A stretch of 7,444 nt of DNA, taken from contig JAJPYU010000290.1 of the NCBI GenBank assembly GCA_021204765.1, forward strand, positions 1 to 7,444, written 5' to 3'. This DNA is from Clostridiales bacterium (GTDB lineage Bacteria > Bacillota > Clostridia > Lachnospirales > Lachnospiraceae). A program made the translations under genes and the position numbers. Each line of letters opens with the position of its first letter. The stretch's first letter is position 1. This document shows, in pieces, positions 1 through 4,671 of the stretch. The notes below the pieces were generated by a model, which saw nothing but the letters and a program-made list of their open reading frames with translations, was not told the DNA's origin and searched no databases.

Positions 1-788
1 CCATTATGGCCGGATTTACCCAGGCCATGCCAAGAGAAAGGGCTATTCCCGCTGACATAGCGGAAGGTGCCGATCTGCTGGTATTCTCCACGGATATATA
101 CGAGGATTATCAGTATATGCTGGATGGGATAAAGAATGGGCTGCTTTCAGAGAAGCGTCTTGATGAAGCTGTCACCAGGATCCTGGCCATGAAGACGCGG
201 CTGGATGCCATGTCCGGCCAGGCGGTTCCCGGGATTCCGGCAAAGCTCTGGCAGAGGGAATGTGCTGATAAGGCCGTGACCCTGGTGAAGAACAATCAGG
301 ATATACTGCCCATCTCGCCGGAAAGATTTCCCACTATCCGCCTTGTTACTTTCGGAAATGACGATACTGTGGACGGCAGCATGACAGGGATCGCCAGAGA
401 GCTTTTACAGAAGGAAGGTTTTAAGGTGGAAGTCTTTGATATAGACAGGGAAGACATGCACGGAACAAAGGATTTGGATCCCCATCGCCTGACCCTCTGT
501 CTGGCAAATTGCGAACAGGCCTCGAACCAGACCGTGGTCCGGCTCTTCTGGGCGAAGAAGCACGCCCTGGACGTGCCCCGCCATGTCTGGGAGGAGCCCA
601 GCATCTTCGTCTCCTTCTCTAATCCCTATCATCTCCAGGACGTTCCCCGGGTGAAGACCTACATCAATGCCTACAGCTGCCACCGTCCCATGATAGAGGC
701 AGTCATTGAGAAATTGATGGGACGCAGCGAGTTTAAGGGAATATCGCCAGTGGACGCTTTCTGCGGCTTACCGGACACCCACATATAA
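1..788 (+). CDS. Glycoside hydrolase family 3 protein, 3' part (5' end outside window)
   Basis: The frame is already open at the left edge, so the Met at base 6 is internal and not the start. The visible 260 residues begin with MAGF, a stretch that in GH3 enzymes usually follows the catalytic Asp nucleophile by a few residues, so the active-site Asp probably lies just outside the window. Residues about 10-65 fit the end of the GH3 barrel domain (EGADLLVF, then LLSEKRLDEAVTRILAMK). Residues about 85-250 fit the alpha/beta C-terminal domain, ending in NAYSCHRPMIEAVIEKLMG, a typical GH3 tail. The likely role is exo-hydrolysis of beta-linked sugars, as a beta-N-acetylhexosaminidase or beta-glucosidase; the visible part cannot decide. 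The cell location is unknown because the N-terminus is missing. The gene ends 24 bases before the tannase, so it is probably its operon partner and could remove sugars from glycosylated phenolics (inference). Confidence 0.85.
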   Translation, partial: IMAGFTQAMPRERAIPADIAEGADLLVFSTDIYEDYQYMLDGIKNGLLSEKRLDEAVTRILAMKTRLDAMSGQAVPGIPAKLWQRECADKAVTLVKNNQDILPISPERFPTIRLVTFGNDDTVDGSMTGIARELLQKEGFKVEVFDIDREDMHGTKDLDPHRLTLCLANCEQASNQTVVRLFWAKKHALDVPRHVWEEPSIFVSFSNPYHLQDVPRVKTYINAYSCHRPMIEAVIEKLMGRSEFKGISPVDAFCGLPDTHI

Positions 789-795
789 CCATTAT

Positions 796-804
796 AAAGG
801 AGGT
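796..804 (+). promoter_or_regulatory. Ribosome binding site of the tannase gene
   Basis: AAAGGAGGT lies 8 bases before the ATG at 813. It is a near-perfect anti-16S match followed by a T-rich spacer. This is the strongest site in the window and fixes the tannase start. Confidence 0.9.
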
Positions 805-812
805 AATTTTTT

Positions 813-2552
813 ATGAATCCTACTATCCCTATTATCAATAAGACCATGGACCTCTCGGAGGTCGCTGATTGCTGGACTTTCGATGAGAAGTACAACGTCT
901 GGTGCCTGGAGGACGTCATTTACACTCCCAAAGCCGTGACCCCCAAGTTCCAGCGCCTCTCCATCTTCGTCCCCGCTCCTTACATGAAGGAGGGCGGCGT
1001 CATCGATCCCGAAGGAGAGATGAACGGCTACACCGCGGCCACTGCCCCGGTGATCTTAAACAACAACTCTGCCGGTTACATGCAGATGCCCCATATGTGG
1101 CTGGGCGGTCCCCGCTGCTTCGGTCCCCAGTACCTTGAGCGCGGCTTCGTATATGTGACCTGCGGAAACAGAGGACATGAGTCCAAGGATGCAAACGGCG
1201 TCCGCACCGGCAAGGCTCCGGCGAACCTCATCGATTTAAAAGTAGTGCTCAGATTCCTCCGCCACAACACGGCTTACATTCCCGGAGATCTGGAAAAAAT
1301 CGTCTCCGTGGGTTGGAGTGCCGGCGGTGCCATGTCCACACTTCTTTCCGTGACCGGAAATAACAAGAATTATGACCGTCTTCTCGAGGAGGCAGGGGCA
1401 TTCATGGATGAGCGGGATGATGTTTACGCCGCCCAGATCTACTGCCCTATCACGGACCTGGACCACGCTGATCTGGCCTACGAGTGGATGTTTAATGCTG
1501 ACAAGGAGAATGAGTCCTCACCGGCAGGCCCTGCCGGGGTCATGACTCCCTTTGAGGAGGCCCTCTCTGAGAAGCTTAAAAACAGCTATATCTGCTATTT
1601 TAACAACCTTGGCCTTACCGATCCCGAGACCGGTGATGCCCTGGTATTAAACCCTGACGGCCGCAGCGGCAGCGCCTACGATTACCTGATGAAGGTCATC
1701 GATGCCTCCATCACAAAATTCCTCGCCAAGCTGGACAAGGGCGAGTTGGATGCCGATTACTCTGTCGCCGATTACCTTTCCGGCAATTACAGCAGCGAAG
1801 TCATGGCTCCTCCCGGAGACGATAAGGATGACGCTGACATGATGCAAGGGCACGCAGGCCCCGGAGTAGCATTAAATAAGCCTCCCATTGGCGGCCCTGA
1901 GGGTATGCCCGGTGAGCCTATGGAGCCTCCGACACTGGGAGATATGGTTTCCCGTCCTCCCAAGGGAGCACCGGAGATGCCTTCCTTTGCCCCGCCGACC
2001 ATGATGGTTCCCGGAAAGGACAAGAGCGGCTGGCTTAGCTGGGATGGCAGCAAGGCCCATGTGTGCGACCTTGACACCTACATCTTAAATCACCGCCGCA
2101 GGATGAAACCCTGCACAGCCTTTGATATACTCTCCTGCCAGAGTGGCGAGAATAAGGTATACGGCACTCCCGATGAGCCGGTAGCTCACTTTAACGATAT
2201 GATCGCCGGCATGATAGCAGACCTTAAGGATGACTTCCCGGAGGAGTACGAGAAGTACTATAAGGCCTATGCCGTGGCTGTGGATGATCCGGAGCTTGAG
2301 AGGCAGAAATATCTCATCAACCCCTTCAACTATATCGGCACCGATGAGGAGTCTGACCAGGCAAAATATTACCGTATCCGCGTAGGTGCCAGTGATGCCG
2401 ACACTTCCTTCTCCGTCAGCATGACCCTGGCCCTGCTTCTTGCCAATAACGGCAAGCCCGTGGACTATGCCCTGGTCTGGGATCAGCCCCACAGCGAGGC
2501 GGATTATCCCGGAGAAGTCTGCGACTGGATTGAAGAAGTCTGCGGGAAATGA
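813..2552 (+). CDS. Tannase (tannin acyl hydrolase), subtype B-like, with extended lid insert
   Basis: A 579-residue alpha/beta hydrolase that should cleave galloyl esters (gallotannins, galloylated catechins, alkyl gallates) to gallate and the free alcohol. The nucleophile motif GWSAGG places Ser169. YCPITDLDHADLAYEW follows near residue 210, a stretch recalled as closely matching the Lactobacillus plantarum tannase. GASDADTSF gives Asp528 and DQPHSEADY gives His560. The Asp-His spacing of 32 equals that of the L. plantarum triad Ser163/Asp419/His451 (from memory). No signal peptide is seen, so it is probably cytoplasmic. It is about 110 residues longer than the 469-residue L. plantarum enzyme. 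Most of the excess is a low-complexity stretch at residues 332-406 with 17 Pro, 12 Gly and 8 Met, placed in what should be the lid domain. The following gallate decarboxylase-type gene supports the call. A feruloyl or other phenolic esterase is the main alternative. Confidence 0.88.
   Translation: MNPTIPIINKTMDLSEVADCWTFDEKYNVWCLEDVIYTPKAVTPKFQRLSIFVPAPYMKEGGVIDPEGEMNGYTAATAPVILNNNSAGYMQMPHMWLGGPRCFGPQYLERGFVYVTCGNRGHESKDANGVRTGKAPANLIDLKVVLRFLRHNTAYIPGDLEKIVSVGWSAGGAMSTLLSVTGNNKNYDRLLEEAGAFMDERDDVYAAQIYCPITDLDHADLAYEWMFNADKENESSPAGPAGVMTPFEEALSEKLKNSYICYFNNLGLTDPETGDALVLNPDGRSGSAYDYLMKVIDASITKFLAKLDKGELDADYSVADYLSGNYSSEVMAPPGDDKDDADMMQGHAGPGVALNKPPIGGPEGMPGEPMEPPTLGDMVSRPPKGAPEMPSFAPPTMMVPGKDKSGWLSWDGSKAHVCDLDTYILNHRRRMKPCTAFDILSCQSGENKVYGTPDEPVAHFNDMIAGMIADLKDDFPEEYEKYYKAYAVAVDDPELERQKYLINPFNYIGTDEESDQAKYYRIRVGASDADTSFSVSMTLALLLANNGKPVDYALVWDQPHSEADYPGEVCDWIEEVCGK
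1803..2030 (+). other. Region encoding Pro/Gly/Met-rich insert of the tannase
   Basis: This encodes residues 331-406. It opens with a charged patch (GDDKDDAD), followed by PP, GPEGMPGEP, MEPP, RPPKGAPEMP and APPTMM motifs. It joins the helical part before it (around DYLMKVIDASITKFLAKLD) to a segment with CDLDTYILNHRRRMKPCTAFD, which again resembles the known tannase. The composition suggests a flexible, disordered linker or surface loop. There is no frameshift: the reading frame and the downstream catalytic Asp/His region are intact. Confidence 0.75.
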
Positions 2553-2564
2553 TAAAATACCCGA

Positions 2565-2572
2565 GGGAGGAG
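2565..2572 (+). promoter_or_regulatory. Ribosome binding site of the UbiD-type gene
   Basis: GGGAGGAG lies 7 bases before the ATG at 2580, inside the 27-base gap after the tannase stop. It supports translation from 2580. Confidence 0.85.
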
Positions 2573-2579
2573 AAATATT

Positions 2580-4055
2580 ATGTCAAACAATATAAATGAT
2601 CTTCGTTCCGCACTGGAATTTTTAAAGACCATACCGGGACAGTTAGTAGAGACAGACGTGGAGGCCGCTCCCGAGGCTGAGATCTCAGGAGTCTACCGCC
2701 ACGTGGGAGCCGGCGGCACTTGCATGAGACCCACACAGGAGGGCCCGGCCATGATATTTAACAACGTAAAGGGACACCCGGACGCAAAAGTGCTTATCGG
2801 CCTTCTGGCCAGCAGGAAGAGAGTGGGAGCGCTCCTGGACTGCGATCCGAAGAGGCTGGGCTATCTCTTAAAGGACAGTGTCGCCAATCCCATAGCTCCA
2901 GTGGTCATCCCCAACGAGCAGGCGAAATGCCAGGAGGTGGTGCATCTGGCCACAGAGCCCGGCTTCGATATCAGGAAGCTGGTACCGGCACCCACCAACA
3001 CCCCTGAGGATGCCGGCCCTTATATCACTCTGGGCATGTGCTATGCCACCAGCCCTGAGACCGGGACCTCCGACATCACTATCCATCGCATGTGCCTCCA
3101 GAATGAGGATGAGATATCCGTATTCTTCCAGCCCGGTGCCCGCCACATCGGACATTTCTTCGACCTGGCTGAGGAGAGAGGGGAGGCCCTGCCCATTTCC
3201 ATCTCCATCGGCGTGGACCCGGCCATAGAGGTCTCTGCCTGCTTTGAGCCTCCCACAACGCCTCTGGGATATGATGAGCTGCAGATAGCCGGCGCCATCC
3301 GCCACAAGCCGGTGGAACTGGTAAAATGCCTGACCATAAATGAGAAGGCCATTGCCAACGCCGAGTACGTCATAGAGGGTGAGGTGCTCCCGGAAAGGAG
3401 AGTCAGGGAGGATGCCAATTCCAACACAGGCTATGCCATGCCCGAGTTCCCCGGATACAACGGTCCGGCCAATCCTGCGCTTCCTATCATAAAGGTAAAG
3501 GCAGTCACACATAGGGTTAATCCTATCATGCAGACCTGCATAGGACCCTCCGAGGAGCATGTCTCCATGGCAGGCATTCCCACTGAGGCCAGCATCATTT
3601 CCATGATAGATAAGGCTATGCCCGGGAGACTTCAGAATGTATACTGCGCCTCCAGCGGCGGCGGTAAATATATCGCCATTCTTCAGTTTAAGAAGTCAAT
3701 GCCCTCCGACGAGGGACGGCAGAGACAGGCTGCACTGCTGGCATTTTCTGCCTTTGCGGAGCTGAAACATGTCTTCATTGTGGATGAGGATGTGGATCCA
3801 TTCGACATCAAGGATGTCATGTGGGCCATGACCACCCGTTTCCAGGCGGACAGGGATCTTATCACGATCCCCGGTGTGCAGTGCCATCCCCTTGACCCCT
3901 CCAACAATCCGAAGTATGATTGCAATATCAGGGGCACCGGCATAGCCTGCAAGGCCATCTTCGATTGCACCATCCCCTATGACCAGAAGGACCGCTTCAG
4001 GAGAGCGCCCTTCATGGAGGTGGATCCGAAACATTGGCTTCCGGACCTTTTCTAA
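2580..4055 (+). CDS. lpdC: UbiD-family decarboxylase, gallate decarboxylase (LpdC) type
   Basis: A 491-residue prenylated-FMN-dependent decarboxylase of the UbiD family, expected to convert gallate to pyrogallol plus CO2 in the cytoplasm. L. plantarum LpdC is about 490 residues. Visible family features are TSDITIHR at 163-170 (Arg170 is the likely cofactor/substrate-site Arg), PGARHIGHFF at 185-194, and CFEPPTTPLGYDE at 221-233, whose Glu223 is a likely metal ligand. Further on are YVIEGEVLPERRVRED at 263-278, TGYAMPEFPGYNG at 283-295, and IGPSEEHVSMAGIPTEASI from 321. These stretches resemble LpdC more than E. coli UbiD. Asp165 stands where fungal ferulate decarboxylase (Fdc1) has an Asn metal ligand; this alignment is from memory. 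The next gene supplies a UbiX-type cofactor enzyme and the previous one is a tannase, so gallate is the best substrate guess. Protocatechuate or another hydroxybenzoate is possible, since related enzymes (AroY) use it. Confidence 0.9.
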   Translation: MSNNINDLRSALEFLKTIPGQLVETDVEAAPEAEISGVYRHVGAGGTCMRPTQEGPAMIFNNVKGHPDAKVLIGLLASRKRVGALLDCDPKRLGYLLKDSVANPIAPVVIPNEQAKCQEVVHLATEPGFDIRKLVPAPTNTPEDAGPYITLGMCYATSPETGTSDITIHRMCLQNEDEISVFFQPGARHIGHFFDLAEERGEALPISISIGVDPAIEVSACFEPPTTPLGYDELQIAGAIRHKPVELVKCLTINEKAIANAEYVIEGEVLPERRVREDANSNTGYAMPEFPGYNGPANPALPIIKVKAVTHRVNPIMQTCIGPSEEHVSMAGIPTEASIISMIDKAMPGRLQNVYCASSGGGKYIAILQFKKSMPSDEGRQRQAALLAFSAFAELKHVFIVDEDVDPFDIKDVMWAMTTRFQADRDLITIPGVQCHPLDPSNNPKYDCNIRGTGIACKAIFDCTIPYDQKDRFRRAPFMEVDPKHWLPDLF

Positions 4056-4061
4056 GGAGAG
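4053..4061 (+). promoter_or_regulatory. Ribosome binding site of the UbiX-type gene, overlapping the preceding stop codon
   Basis: TAAGGAGAG includes the TAA stop of the decarboxylase gene and lies 7 bases before the ATG at 4069. The overlap suggests that translation of the cofactor enzyme is coupled to that of the decarboxylase. Confidence 0.85.
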
Positions 4062-4068
4062 CGTATAG

Positions 4069-4632
4069 ATGAAACGTATCATCGTAGGTATCAGCGGCGC
4101 CAGCGGTTTTCCGCTGGCGTCACATCTTTTAAAAGTATTGGCGGCGGACCCCGGGGTGGAGACCCATCTGGTCTTCACCTACGGGGCAGAGCTTACAGCC
4201 ATGGAGGAGTCCCAAGTGACTCCGGAGGGGATAGCGGCAATGGCGGATGTCTGTTACGATAATAGAGATATCGGTGCGGCCATTGCCAGCGGCAGCTTTC
4301 TGACGGAAGGAATGATAGTGGTGCCCTGCTCCATGAAGACCGTGGCGGGCATAGCCCACGGCTACAGTGACAATCTGCTCCTTCGGGCGGCGGATGTGAC
4401 CATAAAGGAGAAGCGCACCCTGGTACTGGCAGCCCGGGAGTGTCCTTTTTCCCCCATACATCTGGACAATATGGCATATCTGGCGAAGCTGCCGGGTATC
4501 TTTGTCATGCCGCCGGTCCTCACATACTACAGCGGGGCGGTCTCCGTGAAGGAGATGGAGCACCATCTGGTGGCGAAAATGCTTGAAAAATTCGGCATAA
4601 ATGTGGACGGATACAGGCGCTGGGGAGAGTAA
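4069..4632 (+). CDS. lpdB: Flavin prenyltransferase, UbiX/LpdB family
   Basis: A 187-residue protein, full length for the family. UbiX-type enzymes join dimethylallyl phosphate (or pyrophosphate) to reduced FMN to make prenyl-FMN, the cofactor of UbiD decarboxylases. The N-terminal flavin-binding loop is GISGASG at residues 7-13. GSFLTEGMIVVPCSMKT at 75-91 and AHGYSDNLLLRAADV at 96-110 are hallmark UbiX stretches. KEKR at 113-116, Arg123-Glu124, Tyr153-Tyr154 and the C-terminal Arg183-Arg184-Trp match positions of known active-site residues by recall. No signal peptide or membrane segment is seen. It lies 13 bases after the UbiD-type gene with a coupled ribosome binding site, so it is almost certainly its dedicated cofactor supplier. 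In L. plantarum the equivalent genes lie apart (from memory), so this arrangement is tighter. It is well supported as UbiX family; the lpdB symbol rests on context. Confidence 0.93.
   Translation: MKRIIVGISGASGFPLASHLLKVLAADPGVETHLVFTYGAELTAMEESQVTPEGIAAMADVCYDNRDIGAAIASGSFLTEGMIVVPCSMKTVAGIAHGYSDNLLLRAADVTIKEKRTLVLAARECPFSPIHLDNMAYLAKLPGIFVMPPVLTYYSGAVSVKEMEHHLVAKMLEKFGINVDGYRRWGE
4098..4119 (+). other. Strong hairpin at the start of the UbiX-type coding region
   Basis: CGCCAGCGG and CCGCTGGCG form a perfect 9-bp GC-rich stem with a TTTT loop, extendable by a G-T and a G-C pair. It begins 29 bases downstream of the start codon, over the codons of the flavin-binding GASG loop. No T-tract follows, so it is not a rho-independent terminator. 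It may affect translation or mRNA stability, or arise by chance from coding constraints. Confidence 0.6.
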
Positions 4633-4638
4633 GCGCCT
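4615..4638 (+). other. Hairpin around the stop codon of the UbiX-type gene
   Basis: AGGCGCT (4615-4621) and AGCGCCT (4632-4638) are perfect inverted repeats with a 10-base loop. The TAA stop at 4630-4632 overlaps the start of the 3' arm. No T-tract follows, so intrinsic termination is unlikely. It could mark an mRNA processing or stability boundary between the gallate module and the GH65 gene. Confidence 0.5.
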
Positions 4639-4656
4639 CGCCCGGGATTAAAAGAC

Positions 4657-4665
4657 AAGGTGGAG
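4657..4665 (+). promoter_or_regulatory. Ribosome binding site that decides the GH65 start
   Basis: AAGGTGGAG ends 6 bases before the ATG at 4672. An in-frame GTG at 4660 lies inside this site and has no good site of its own. A second ATG at 4678 would be 12 bases away, which is long. The ATG at 4672 is therefore preferred. Confidence 0.75.
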
Positions 4666-4671
4666 ATTATC

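Noticed and set aside
6..8. ATG at base 6 as the start of the GH3 gene
   Set aside because: The frame is open to the left edge, there is no ribosome binding site in the five bases available, and the protein would lack nearly all of the GH3 catalytic domain.
1521..1537. Inverted repeat CCGGCAG-GCC-CTGCCGG inside the tannase gene
   Set aside because: It encodes a small Pro-Ala-Gly repeat deep inside the coding region, with no T-tract or gene boundary nearby; chance from codon use is the simpler reading.
2868..3560. A 230-codon minus-strand open frame opposite the UbiD-type gene
   Set aside because: Its translation has no recognisable domain and it is opposite conserved UbiD motifs; treated as a shadow.
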